DNA of 64,000 bases from Phlebopus portentosus (lineage: Eukaryota > Basidiomycota > Agaricomycetes > Boletales > Boletinellaceae), in NCBI GenBank assembly GCA_037892935.1, contig JAYXKI010000011.1:1-64000 (forward strand). The letters run 5' to 3'. The notes beneath the pieces are model-generated. The model saw nothing but the letters and a program-made list of their open reading frames with translations. It had not been told where the DNA came from and made no database searches. Shown here one piece after another: positions 22,393-32,860 of this stretch; position 1 is the first letter of the stretch, and each line of letters starts with the position of its first letter. Position numbers and translations under genes: made by a program.

Positions 22393-25300
22393 TCACCCCC
22401 CCTTCAAGGTTGGGCGTCCCGACCAACCACATAAGCCTTCTGAGGATGTGAACTTGTACAGCGCTCGCAGGCTTTGTCGAGGTATTGTTAACTTCCTTGG
22501 AGCTCCAGGATGTTTGCGGTAGAATTCTTGAATTGACTCCTGCGCATTATCCTTGACGTCGGATTCTGGCTGCCAAGTCGCTTCCTCATATCCAACCCAC
22601 TTGACCAGGAATTGGAGCTTGCCTCGATGCAGACGCGAGTCGAGTATTTCTTCAACCTCGTACTCTTCCTGCTCATCAATGATCACTGGCGGTGGTGGAG
22701 GTGGTTTCTCCTGCGATTCAAAGGACGGTTGGACGGCTGGTTTGAGCAAGATCTCATTGAAAACTGGATGGACCTTCTTCCAGGTCTTCGGTAGTTTGAG
22801 TCTGTATGCGCTTGCGCCAACCTTTTCCACTACCTCGAAGGGACCGAACCATTTATCATCCATCTTCTTCGTCGGTCGGATCGTCTTGATATTTCGTCCA
22901 TCTAAGAAGACTTTCTGCCCTGCCTCATAGGTAATGGACTTCCCAGCATGGCGGTCGTAAAAACGCTTCATGTCTTCATTTGCTTGGGTTAGGTTACCTT
23001 GAGCGAGTTCGTGCACCTCCTTGACATGTTTGGCAAATTCTTCTGCTGACAGGTTCGATGATGCCGTTCCAATCCCCGTGAAGTCTAAGGGGTGCATTCC
23101 CGTATTGACGAAGAAGGGAGATAGCTTCGTCGCTGAATGTTCACGATTGTTGTATGTGAATTCTGCGAGAGCCAGCCAGTCCGCCCAGTCCGACTGCCGA
23201 TGGTTGACGTATAGCCGCAGGTATTGTTCTAGTTCCTGATTAACCCGCTCTGTCTGTCCGTCAGTTTGTGGGTGATACGCTGTCGATGGGTTGCCTTCAA
23301 TGTGGAGGAGCTTGTACAACTCCTTCATCATCTTTGCGTCGAATTGCACCCCTCGGTCATGAATGATCTTCCGTGGTAGTCCATGTAATCGGAAGACATG
23401 GTCTCTGTAGATCCTAGCCATGCCTTCCGCCGTTAACTTTGTCGTTGTTGGAATTGCATGGATTTGTTTGCTAAAGCGATCAACCACTACGCAAACCGCA
23501 TTGAACCCATTCGATTCTGGCAACTCTCCGATTAGGTCGACTGTGACAATCTGCCATGGCGCCTCCGGCACCTCATTAGGGTGCAAAACCTTTGCTCTCG
23601 TTGTCCTTAGAGCCTTCGTCCGTTGACAACGATCACACCCCCGCACGTACACTCGCACATCTGCACTCATCCTCGGCCACCAGTACCTGCGTGCTATCAG
23701 CTGGATCGTCTTTGTTGCTCCTGGATGTCCTGCCAGGGTCGAATCATGGTGTTCCTTCATGACGTCCTCTCTGATGCTCGCTGGTACATATAGTCGGCGG
23801 CCCTTTCTCCACATGTCCCCTCTCTTCTCGACGTCCTTCGGCCTCACTCCTTCGTCCTCTTGTCTCTGTGCTTCCACGACCTTTTCAACGAGTACTTCTC
23901 TTGACGTCTGAACCATTCCTCTAACCAGCCATTCCTTCTTGATGAAAGTCACGTTCTCATTATCGCGCTCGCCCTTGTCATAATCCGCCCGGCGTGACAA
24001 CAGATCAGCTTTTCCCAACGTCTTTCCGGGTTTATGGACTAGCGTGAAATCGAACTCAGCTAAATCGAGTCGCCAACGAGCTTGTCGACGATTTAACTTC
24101 TGCGGCGATCGGAAGTACGTTAGATTTGCATGGTCTGTCCATACCTCAAAAGGTTGGCTAGCTCCCTGGAGATATTGTCGCCATTCCTTTAGGGCTTGAA
24201 CGATGGCGAGCATTTCCTTGTCGTAAATCTCATAGTTTCGCTCTGCCTCTAGGAATGTTGACGACCGATAAGCGATCACCTTCCATTTACCGTCTTGTTT
24301 CTGGAGAAGGACTCCACCAGTCGCAAAGTCCGACGCATCCGCTTCTACACGGAAAGGGTCCTCGTTGTTGGGTATCGCTAACACGGGAGGACTACTCAAA
24401 CGACGCTTCAATTCCTCAAACGCTGCCTGCTCATCTTCACCCCATCTCCATTCCACCTTACCCGTTAGGGTAGTCAAGGGTTTGACGACCGAACTGTAGT
24501 CCTTAACAAAACGTCGCAACCAATTTCCTAATCCCAGGAATTGTTGCAGTTCGTGGACGTTCCTTGGAACTGGCCAGTCCTGTACTGCCGCCGTCTTCTT
24601 GGGATCCATTCGAACTTCGCCATTGCCAATAATGTGCCCGAGGTACTTGACTGTATCAACTTCGAACTCGCACTTCTGCGGCTTTAGGAAAAGTCCGTTT
24701 TGGCGAAGGATCTCAAAGACTCGTTTGGTGCGTCTGCGGTGTTCTTCTAGATCATTCGAGAAGATAAGAATGTCATCGAGGTAAATGATGACGATACCCT
24801 CATGAATTAGCTCCCGAAAGATGTCATTCATAAAGCCTTGGAACGTCGCTGGCGCATTACACAAGCCGAAGAACATAACTGTGGGTTCGAATAAGCCTAG
24901 ATTTGTCCGGAACGCTGCCTTCCACTCGTCTCCCTCGCGAATCCGGATGTTGTAGTATCCCCAACGAACGTCGAGCTTCGTGATGTACCTTGCATCCTTA
25001 ACCTTGTCGATGAGCTCATTTATCAGTGGCAACGGGTATTTGTTCTTGACTGTTCCTTCATTGAGCTTTCGATAGTCTTGGATTGCTCGTAAGCTCCCAT
25101 CCTCTTTCTTGATAAAAAAGAATGGTGACGCCATTGGAGACTTCGACTGTCGGATACGTCCTGACGCTAGGTTTTCCTCAATGAACTCCCTCATCGCTTC
25201 TTGTTCTTTTGGCGATAACGGGTAAACCTTGCAGTCGCTGGGTTTGAAATCCGGTTTCAGGTCAATAGCGTGGTCCCACGTTCGGTGGTTTGGTAAGCGT

Positions 25301-26276
25301 TCAAACGATTCCTCACTAAAGACGTCGGCGTATTCCTCCAGGTAAGGTGGCCATTTTGCCGCTTCCTTCATCCGCACATTCCTCACAAACTCTTCATCTA
25401 TCTCCTCGCTCGACAGTGGCGACTCACATTCATCAGGGCAACGGGTGAACTTAACTGTTCCTAACCTCCAATCAATCTCAGGATTATGCTTCGTCAACCA
25501 GTCATGTCCGAGGAAGATGTTGCTTGACGCTAAGGATGTCACTGCCAGTCGAATCTCTTCCTCGTGTTTCCCAAAGAACATTCGTACGACTACGTATTCC
25601 TTGATCAATCCAGCCTCGTTGCTTGTTCCGTCAGCATTGAAGACTGGTCTAGGCCGAATGTACTTTTGGGTGGGGAAACCATACCGTTTGACAAAACCTT
25701 CGTCGATGCATGAGCCCGTGCACCCTGAGTCGATCAGTGCATGAGCATCAATGAAGTTTTCCTCTTCGAGTAGGGGGTTCGACAAGTCTACTTCATCATC
25801 ACCTGCTACCTTTGGGTGTACGATGCTAACAAAGGCGTCTAACTCCTTTCCTCCCACCCGTCGCACGAACTGATCTGCGTCCACAATGCCCTCGCGCCAT
25901 ACCTCAGCCGCGCGTCTGCCTACTACATCCCACACTGCTTCAGTGACGTTCGCCTGAGCAACAACGTTCTCGCGGTAAGGTGCTTCCGCCACAACCTCAT
26001 TTTTTATAGCGGTTTGATTCCGCTCTTCCTCACTCAATTCGCCTGCTTGCGCCTCTGTTCTTCTGACAAATAAATCTTCATAGACTTCGAAGTCATCGTT
26101 GTCATCTTCAGATTCATCTGGCAGTACGTCGGTAAGGATCTTTCGAAGGATAAAACCGTCACTGGTATTCGCATCTTGATATTGTACAACAGGACGATTA
26201 TATTTTAACGAGTCCAACGAAAAGAGTCCTTTAGGAGACCGACCAGTCGTTCCGACGTCTACGCCTGGTCTTCTGG
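22393..26276 (-). CDS. Chromovirus Pol polyprotein (protease, RT, RNase H, integrase, chromodomain)
   Basis: The frame is open from the gag overlap; its first possible internal start is not ATG, so it is probably made by -1 frameshifting. Counting from codon 26217: aspartic protease ALIDSGCTGSCID near residue 160; reverse transcriptase with YLDDILIF near 480; RNase H with WTDHANLTYF near 690; integrase zinc finger (HHDSTLAGHPG, CDRCQRTK) near 820-860; DDE core with VDLIGELPE, IHDRGVQFD and a later Glu region (TDGQTERVNQELE) near 890-1010; and a C-terminal chromodomain (YEVEEILDSRL, LQFLVKWVGYEEATWQP) near 1180-1220. Chromodomains direct integration to modified chromatin. No stop breaks the frame. 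Confidence 0.95.
22396..22405 (-). other. Polypurine tract
   Basis: GAAGGGGGGG followed by TGA directly precedes the TGTAAGG start of the 3' LTR. The tract also encodes the last codons of pol (Lys-Gly-Gly), and the pol stop TGA (22393-22395) abuts the LTR. Confidence 0.8.
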
Positions 26277-27713
26277 AAAACCCTCGCCTTCTATGAGTTC
26301 TTCCAGCTCAGCAGGTACCGCTCGTACATTGACGTCGTCGTCCTCTTCGAAGGAGGATTCCTTTGCTTGGCCGAGTTCCTCGAAGAGCGCCTTTCTGTCT
26401 GCTGGGACGAAGGCTGCGATGATGGCACGTATTGCTTCACGACCTCGCGGGCAGTCTCTGATGTAATGGCCCACCTGACCACACTTGTAACAAGCACGTG
26501 TACGACGCGCCTGGTTCATCATCACCTCCATGGGTTGTCCTAAGCCTCCATACGTTACTCCTGTAGCATCACGACGATCTTGAGCGGGGGGTACGAAAGG
26601 ACGGGCTGCTTGTTGAGGCAGCATAAAACGTCTCATTGGTGGTGTCGGAGCTGGTTTCATCGCTGTCGAACTAATTGTCTTTCTCCGACGTTCAGCCATC
26701 AGGTCCCTGATTTGGCGCTCGACCCTGTCGACCTTGACGGCGGCTTTCTTGAACTCTTCATACGACGTCGGTTCATTGGGCAATCTCATGACCCCTTCCA
26801 CAACCTTCGGGTTTAGCGCCCTCTTCAGGCGACTCATCAACCATTCGTCGTGTGCCTCTGTTGCTAGGCCAGCATCCACTCGACAAATGTCAAACTTGTT
26901 GAAAAACTCGTCGGCGTTGAGGTCTCCTTGGTACATTGCATCTAGTCGTTCGAAGGCCTTTTGGGATCTGGCAGGGTCATCGAACGAAGTGTCCAGCTTC
27001 TTTAAGAAGGCGTCCCAGGCGTCCGTGAACGTCAGGTTGCCGTCTGCATCGACTGCTCCACTGGTGTAACTCTCTGCCCAGCGAGCCGCAGCACCACTCT
27101 TCATGTACGACAGGGCGAACATAATCTTGCTCTTGTTCGTCCTGAACTCTGACTCAGATGCGTAGATGTAGAGGCGCAGCTCTCGCTTGAAGTCCACATA
27201 ATCGTGTTCACCATCGAAGTCTCTTGGTTTGGCGATGTGGACCTTCTTCGACACCTTTGATCCTTGATTCGCACCTTCGCCTGCTGCTTGGAGCGCTAGT
27301 GCGACCGCCGTTGCGAGATCAGTCATCGCTTCCTTCGATAACGACATCTCGTGTTCTTCTTCTTCTTCTTCGTCTTCTTCGCTCGGTATAAGCGGCGCTG
27401 GTTCTCGGAACTTTCCAAATGCCGGAGAAGGCTCAACAGTGGGGGCCAACGCTTGAGTGGTCGAACCCGATGGTTCTGGTAAGGGGGCCGTTGGTTGCGT
27501 CGGAGTAGGAGGTGAGGGCTCGTCTACGTCGTCTTCTTGTTTCACTCTCCAGTGGATGGACCTTCCTTCCCTCTGGGAGTACCACCTCTTGGCAGTCTCG
27601 TCCCACCAGGCGCCGAAGACTTGATTTCCTGCTTTGACGATATAATGTCCCCGCGAGGCGCTCCACCTAGAGTTTGCAGGGAGGGCCGCTCGTTGCTCGT
27701 CAGTTAGCTCCAC
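26259..27713 (-). CDS. Chromovirus Gag polyprotein
   Basis: About 484 residues. An acidic, Pro-rich N-terminal third precedes the capsid-like region (VHIAKPRDFDGEHDYVDFKR, AARWAESYTSGA, FEELDAMYQGDLNADEFFNK-type helices, RLKRALNPKVVEGVM). A single CCHC zinc knuckle (CYKCGQVGHYIRDC) near residue 410 binds RNA. The tail is acidic and ends EGFPEDQA. I see no ATG at the upstream end of this frame (the first candidate is GTG at 27713), so the true start is uncertain. Pol follows in the -1 frame. Confidence 0.88.
   Translation of the reverse strand: MELTDEQRAALPANSRWSASRGHYIVKAGNQVFGAWWDETAKRWYSQREGRSIHWRVKQEDDVDEPSPPTPTQPTAPLPEPSGSTTQALAPTVEPSPAFGKFREPAPLIPSEEDEEEEEEHEMSLSKEAMTDLATAVALALQAAGEGANQGSKVSKKVHIAKPRDFDGEHDYVDFKRELRLYIYASESEFRTNKSKIMFALSYMKSGAAARWAESYTSGAVDADGNLTFTDAWDAFLKKLDTSFDDPARSQKAFERLDAMYQGDLNADEFFNKFDICRVDAGLATEAHDEWLMSRLKRALNPKVVEGVMRLPNEPTSYEEFKKAAVKVDRVERQIRDLMAERRRKTISSTAMKPAPTPPMRRFMLPQQAARPFVPPAQDRRDATGVTYGGLGQPMEVMMNQARRTRACYKCGQVGHYIRDCPRGREAIRAIIAAFVPADRKALFEELGQAKESSFEEDDDVNVRAVPAELEELIEGEGFPEDQA
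26277..26283 (-). promoter_or_regulatory. Probable -1 ribosomal frameshift site at the gag-pol junction
   Basis: The gag frame reads GAG GGT TTT CCA. The heptamer G_GGT_TTT fits X_XXY_YYZ, and slipping back one base continues as TCC AGA AGA CCA, the pol frame. After a 6-nt spacer, GACCAG can pair with CTGGTC about 19 nt later, with three further inner pairs (CGT/ACG), giving a stimulatory hairpin. Gag stops five codons after the slip (26259-26261). Confidence 0.65.
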
Positions 27714-29840
27714 CTTGATAGGCTGGGGGTGGAACGGGGATCGGGATGCTGTTCGGGCGGGACCGACTTCGGATAACCAGCTCGTCTTTGAAATTGATGA
27801 CTAAACGAAAGGCTCCGAGGTAGATAATGAAGGAGATACTTGTCGACGACTGGACTCTATGTGTTACCCACGAGAAGGTTTGATGGGAGTTCCAGAGAAG
27901 GGTGATTTGGAGCGCCACGGTGATGTGATTGGTTGATACTTCGGGTACTATCGGTGTAGACTATCAGACTCTCCTAGGTAGGGACAAAGGCGGCGGCGGC
28001 GGCGTTCGACCACAGGGAGGCGATGTCAAAGGTGTCGAGAGGAAACAGGGGAGGTCCTACCAGATCTACAGACTACCTACAGGCTTTCAGAAGCGACACT
28101 CAGCTCAGATGTACAAGGATCTGGCCGTTAGGGCAGATCCGCCGCGCCTTCGAATAACTCGCCGCAGCGATCCGGGCCTCGGCGACTGTATAGGGATCGC
28201 CGAGTCCGACTGAACCGGCGAAGGGGTCGCAGCGGCGGACTGGGTGCGGGGCCGGCGGAGGTTCGCACCAGTGCAATTCCGCCTGGTAGTCGGGGAGATG
28301 ACGTCGGAACGACACAGAGAGGATGCGGGAGAGAGAGAGTCGACACCACTTAAAAAGGGGAGTAGTGTCGGCGGTGGAACGACGCGGAGGCGGCGGAGGC
28401 GGCGAGAAGTGGGAGACTGGACTCAGTCGAAAAGGGGCGCCGGCGCCGACGGAAGGGGTGAACACAAGAAGAGTGACAGCTGCGTCGAGGCGTCGATGAA
28501 GTATAACAGATGCCTAGAAGAGTGACGGCTGCGTCGAGGCGTTGAGGAAGAATCACAAATGTTCAGGGCCCGAGCGGCGGCGGAGGCTAGAGAGAGAGGG
28601 ACGGCGATGCAGATATGAGTGGGACGTCCCCGGAGCGATTACTAGACGAGTGACAGCTGCGCAGAGGGGAGACGACCAGGGCGGCGAATGAGCTCGGCGG
28701 CTTCTATCCTGTGAGATCCGGGGCCACGCCGTCAGGACGGGATCGGCGAGGGCACGTGACCGGGAGTTCGCCCGATCCGGCTGTCTGATTCTTTGTATAT
28801 ACTGGTTTCTTGAAGGAGGCTTCTTTACTTGTGGTTGGTCTCTGGTAGCTGCGTTCTAGAATGTATATCTGCTGCTTTTTAGGATAGATACATGCTCTCT
28901 ATATATACTATGAGTCCTTGATAAGAAATATCACTTAAAGCGGCGGGCGGCGAGGCGTGACAGGCGCGCCGCGACGGTGGGGGCCACCGCCGAGATGCGC
29001 CGCCAAGCCACCAAGACCTAGGGGCGCCCCAATCGGAACGGCGGAGTGCTGGTACGTCGTGTCGAATGTCGGGGCCGTTCGGATCGGTCAGGGCGCGCTC
29101 TATATAGATCTGAAACGCCAAGGGGTCGAATAAAACTAAAAAGGGGAATATACGGACGGCCGCCGGGCGCGCTACCGCGCTCGGCGTACAATGTGGGATG
29201 ATAAGAATATGAAACAATCAACGAAATGGACCTGAGATTGGCTATCGTTCACCCAGCCGGCGCGGCGGCGGGCATACACCTCCGCGATGGCGCGATATAC
29301 ATCCGCCGCAGCGTATCCGGCCGCCGTGCGAGCACTTCCGAAGCCCGGAGTCACCGGATTCGGCGGAACCGTTCTTGAGAGAGGCTGGAGAAGGGGAACT
29401 AGGATTTGGTCGAAGGGAGGACAAGGTGATCATAAGATAGGAGTGGAGGCGTCGCCGCCGGTTCGTATGGTCGGCGGCGGCGGCGGCGGCGTGGATGCTG
29501 TTCCTAGGCCGCCGAAGGTCCGGCGGCCGCTGAGCAGGCTGTATTATGGGTAACGGCGGCGAAGGCTGGTTTGCTGACAATAGTACGCGGGGTGTCCTGG
29601 GTATGGCATAGGGAGGTACAGCCCTTACAGGCCTGTGCCGCTGGACCGGTACAGGTTAGTGCGGCGCACTACATCGGGTCACGTCGGAGTCAATCGGACC
29701 TCGACGGGCAAGATAGGGGTTTGTTGTCTGCACGGTAGGAACCGGGTTTCGTTCGATGTCATCCTTCGAAGATATACTTCAGGGGACACGTCACAGGCGA
29801 GCGCTCAACGACAACGGAATCGGGCGTGAGCCAGAGGTAG
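27714..29840 (-). other. Unusually long GC-rich leader between 5' LTR and gag
   Basis: About 2.1 kb rich in CGGCGG/CCGCCG words, with a partial tandem repeat at about 28470-28560 (AGTGACAGCTGCGTCGAGGC twice, with a related copy near 28650). Short frames exist on both strands but none resembles a known domain. Typical Ty3-type elements have a much shorter leader. It may hold packaging or translation signals, or captured sequence. Confidence 0.6.
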
Positions 29841-29851
29841 GTCTTTCTATT
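29841..29851 (-). other. Primer-binding site, probably self-priming
   Basis: AATAGAAAGAC starts two nt from the end of the 5' LTR (one spacer base). It is the exact complement of the 11 nt GTCTTTCTATT at the predicted start of the element's own RNA. In Tf1/sushi-type elements the first 11 nt of the mRNA fold back to prime minus-strand DNA instead of a tRNA. A tRNA-type TGG is not found at the usual place. Confidence 0.7.
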
Positions 29852-29852
29852 A

Positions 29853-30314
29853 TGTTAGGCGGACGGCTCAAGGACTGAGTCGAGGCAGGCCAACACAACA
29901 ACAAACAAGCGTGAATAAGTTAATCCCAAACACGTCGCTCAGGTCAAGACAGCTAAGACAAGGCTTAAGTCCAGACCGTCGAACGCTATGTCGCAGTGAA
30001 GGTAAGTAGAATTCAGCAAACTAATAATACAAGAGTAGATACCTATGTCGCAGTGAAGGTAAGTAGAATAGAAAGACAAGGAACGAAAGAGTCAAACTAT
30101 CTACTTATAAAGACTTCGAGTGTGGGAAAGGTCTACTCTAATGGGAAGTCACATGACAAGGAATGGGATGATTAGTGAGCATGATAGAACATTGTGGAAT
30201 GTTCCGGCAAAAGGATGAATAAGCGCATAAGAAAAAGAAAAGAAAAGAAAAGAAAAGAATATTAAAATAAATGATGACATCAGAAAAGAAAAGGAAAATG
30301 TTCGAGTCCTTACA
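29853..30314 (-). repeat. 5' LTR of the chromovirus
   Basis: 462 bp, same length as the 3' LTR. It contains the probable promoter (TATAAG at 30104-30109) and the predicted RNA start near 30077. The right flank ATATG repeats the left flank of the element. Confidence 0.95.
30067..30109 (-). promoter_or_regulatory. LTR promoter: TATA box and predicted RNA 5' end
   Basis: TATAAG lies at 30104-30109 on the minus strand. Thirty-two nt downstream, at the normal spacing for a start site, the RNA would begin GTCTTTCTATT (30077 to 30067). Its reverse complement lies immediately after the 5' LTR. Confidence 0.6.
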
Positions 30315-30895
30315 ATATGCATCAACTGCTTTCAGAATATTTTCCTCTATATTACTACATGCCTTTCATTTTTGTTTGGTCTTCGAGTCAGCATGTCGGA
30401 CCATTGCAGTATGAACAAAGGCAAGATAGTGATGGGCAAGAGAGAAAATTGCTAGAAAATTAGCAAAATACTCTGAAACGTGCCAAGAGGCACATTAGCC
30501 ATTGTGCTGATCATCCCTATTGTCACACTTTTAGATAGTCTCTGCTTGTATGCTGTATAATAATTCTTCTGCTGCTCATATCACTATGAAAATTGGTGAG
30601 AATAGAGCTAAGACAGTCTTCTACCTAATTATTTACTTATGCAATACATTGACAGACTTATTTCCACAAAAGAAGATCCGTACTGGTCTGACCTTATAGA
30701 AAATCACCTATTTTTGGCAGTATTTTTTTTTTTAAATTGGATAGCTTTATGAATTCAGATGAAATTTTACACAAGCACTCAAACAAACATTTCTTATCTA
30801 CAAATAATTGTTTTGAGCTGAGAGATGACAATTTGATTGAGAAAATGTGAGGTGTTCAAAGGAATGGTAGTGTTTAAAGGACCGGTAAATGACTG

Positions 30896-31525
30896 TATGG
30901 GAAAGAAGACTTTATCCAAGATGATCTAATATTTTACATAACATTATACTAAGGACTCGCTAGAGTGATCTGATCATCGCACGACGGGAACAATCAGCGG
31001 ACCGCCCCATCGACCGAGATTTCTCCTCTCTCAGGCTTACACCCGAGAGCGCCGAGTCTGTATTGATCCATTTTCAAGCGCAAGCAGCATCGCGCACGGA
31101 CAGCCACTTTGCTTCACGTCAAAGTATGGCACATTTTGCATGAAGAAACGCCGTCCGTTATGGGACCTTTCGAGCCAGGCGTCGATGCCTTGACCGCTTG
31201 TGATTGTCAACATTCGAGACATGGAATTATAACTAGCATATTTTCTTCCGATATTGTTCATTCTTCATGGTCATCGTAGTCAGCCAAGGCTTCCTTGTTC
31301 CTCCGATCCCTTCTCATGTGGTCCTCTCCGTTTGTGCAATCCGTGAATTCACGTGCGACGTACGCATCGACCGATGTAGGGCGAGCAACGGAGCTCGGAG
31401 AATATCTAAGTCTGGGTGCTGCGGTCCGGTCGCATCGAAAATCTGTTATAAAGTGTCTCCCTCCGGAAACGACTCATCTTTCAGAGCACTCGATACGATA
31501 CGATACATTGTGAATCATACCAACA
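30896..31525. other. Region upstream of dehydrogenase copy 2
   Basis: Sequence between the right end of the pogo-like element and the ATG at 31526. I see no convincing exon. The copy 2 promoter should lie in its right part. Confidence 0.4.
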
Positions 31526-32860
31526 ATGGCCTCCCACTTTACGATCCCCTCTACTATGAAAGGTCCGCTCGATTAATCATCTTTACTTCGTACCCTCATA
31601 CTCAGCTGTTCTGATAGGCATTTACCTTCCTGGAAGTCGGCGAGTCGACGTACGCGATGTACCCGTTCCTGAGCCAGGACCTGGAGAGGTTCTTATTCAA
31701 TCAAAAGCTTCAGGGATATGTGGTTCCGATCTCCGTGCGATCTACCGTCCCAAGGTACACAGAACAGGTGCAGAAGGCTACCTCGGTGTTATTGCAGGAC
31801 ATGAACCGTGCGGTGTTGTTGCGAAGCGTGGACCAGGCGTCTCGGAAGTGTGAGCTATCAAACTTTTCGTCGGATGCTACTGTTCTGACAGCGCGAAAGC
31901 TGGAAAGAAGGGACTCCAGTGGCCGTCTATCATATTCAGGGCTGTGGTCAATGCTACTACTGCCGGCAAGGATATCATATTTATTGTGTCGACCCGAACC
32001 GCAAAGCGTACGGTTGGCAGCGTGATGGTGGACATGGTATGTTTGATAGCGTAGTCTCTTTTCCGCTTGGACGCATCTCACAGTTGTTATCAGGAGAGTT
32101 TGTTCTTTGCGAAGCTCGCGACTTGGTTCACCTTCCGAAACCTCTTACTTACCTTGACGGAGCAATACTTGGATGTGGTCTCGGCACGTCGTATGCTGCA
32201 TGTGTTCGCGCACAAATATCCGGGCAAGATCGGGTCCTCGTCACAGGTCTCGGTCCGGTCGGCCTAGGTACAGCCCTGCTCGCACAAAAAATGGGTGCAA
32301 AAGTTCTTGGGCTCGAGTTTCAACCAGATCGTGTTGCCTTTGCAAGGAAGCTAGGCATAGAAAGTATCGAGTGCGTGAAAGGTGACGCTGCAGGCAAAGA
32401 AGGTGCAGCAGACATCAAAGCTATTGTCGCTTGGTCCGGAGGAGACGGTGTAGATGTTGCAATCGATTGCAGCGGTGCGGCGAACGCACGTCTAGCTTGC
32501 ATTAGAGCTGCGCGTGTTTGGGGACGTGTCGTATTCGTGGGCGAAGAAGGCGAACTGACATTTGATGTTTCCGAGGATGTGATCCATAAAGGCCTGACGC
32601 TACACGGAAGTTGGGTCTGCTCGACTGGTCAGATGGAAGAACTGGTCAACCTGCTGGTTAGGTGGGATCTACACCCCGAGGTACGTTGCGTTCTGCCAAA
32701 GTGGGCCGTCACCGCTAATTCGGAATCGCTTTAGGTTACGATAACGAACACCTTCCAAGTTGGCGAAGCCGATGCTGCATACAAACTTTTTGACAAAGGC
32801 AAGACAGGGAAATGTGCGATTGTTTTCGGGGATGAAAAGCAGATTTATTACGCGAAGTAG
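31526..32860 (+). CDS. Zinc-dependent medium-chain alcohol/polyol dehydrogenase, copy 2
   Basis: A paralogue of the 15858-17222 gene with the same five-exon layout. Exon 1 MASHFTIPSTMKG is joined over GTCCGCTC...CTGATAG to IYLPGSRRVDVRDVPVPEP. GICGSDLRAIYRP and VIAGHEPCG give the catalytic zinc ligands. GCGQCYYCRQGYHIYC is the structural-zinc loop. YLDGAILGCGLGTSYAACVR and [20 protein letters not shown] form the coenzyme domain. The last intron (GTACGTTGCG...CTTTAG) follows LHPE, and the protein ends EKQIYYAK at 32860. Key residues are intact. The pair probably arose by tandem duplication later spread apart by transposon insertion. Confidence 0.9.

Larger units (their letters stand above)
21931..30314 (-). 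mobile_element. Full-length Ty3-type chromovirus (LTR retrotransposon)
   Basis: An 8,384-bp element with two 462-bp LTRs, flanked by a perfect 5-bp target duplication ATATG (21926-21930 and 30315-30319). The LTRs run TG...CA and differ at only three positions, so insertion is recent. Order on the minus strand: 5' LTR (29853-30314), primer-binding site, leader of about 2.1 kb, gag, pol with protease-RT-RNase H-integrase-chromodomain, polypurine tract, 3' LTR (21931-22392). Integrase after RT places it in the Ty3 group; the chromodomain makes it a chromovirus. It sits inside the pogo-like transposase gene. Gag and pol are both open, so it may be competent. Confidence 0.95.
19261..30895 (-). mobile_element. 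Pogo/Fot-like (Tc1/mariner) DNA transposon, split by a retrotransposon
   Basis: The left end CAGGCAAATACCAGTCC and the inverted right end CAGTCATTTACCGGTCC continue together through TTTRAACAC, giving a terminal inverted repeat of about 27 bp with roughly six mismatches. TA flanks both ends (19259-19260 and 30896-30897). A CCTTTGAACACC word recurs just inside the right end. Without the inserted chromovirus (21931-30314, plus its 5-bp duplication) the element is about 3.2 kb. It encodes a DDE transposase on the minus strand. Confidence 0.8.

Noticed and set aside
28100..29580. Frames in the retrotransposon leader as an extra gene
   Set aside because: Pro/Arg/Gly-rich translations of CGG-type repeats on both strands, without domain or start context.
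29800..29850. TGGCTCACGCCCGATTCC as a tRNA-type primer-binding site
   Set aside because: It begins about 20 nt from the LTR, too far for a normal site, whereas the 11-nt self-complementary word is in the right place.
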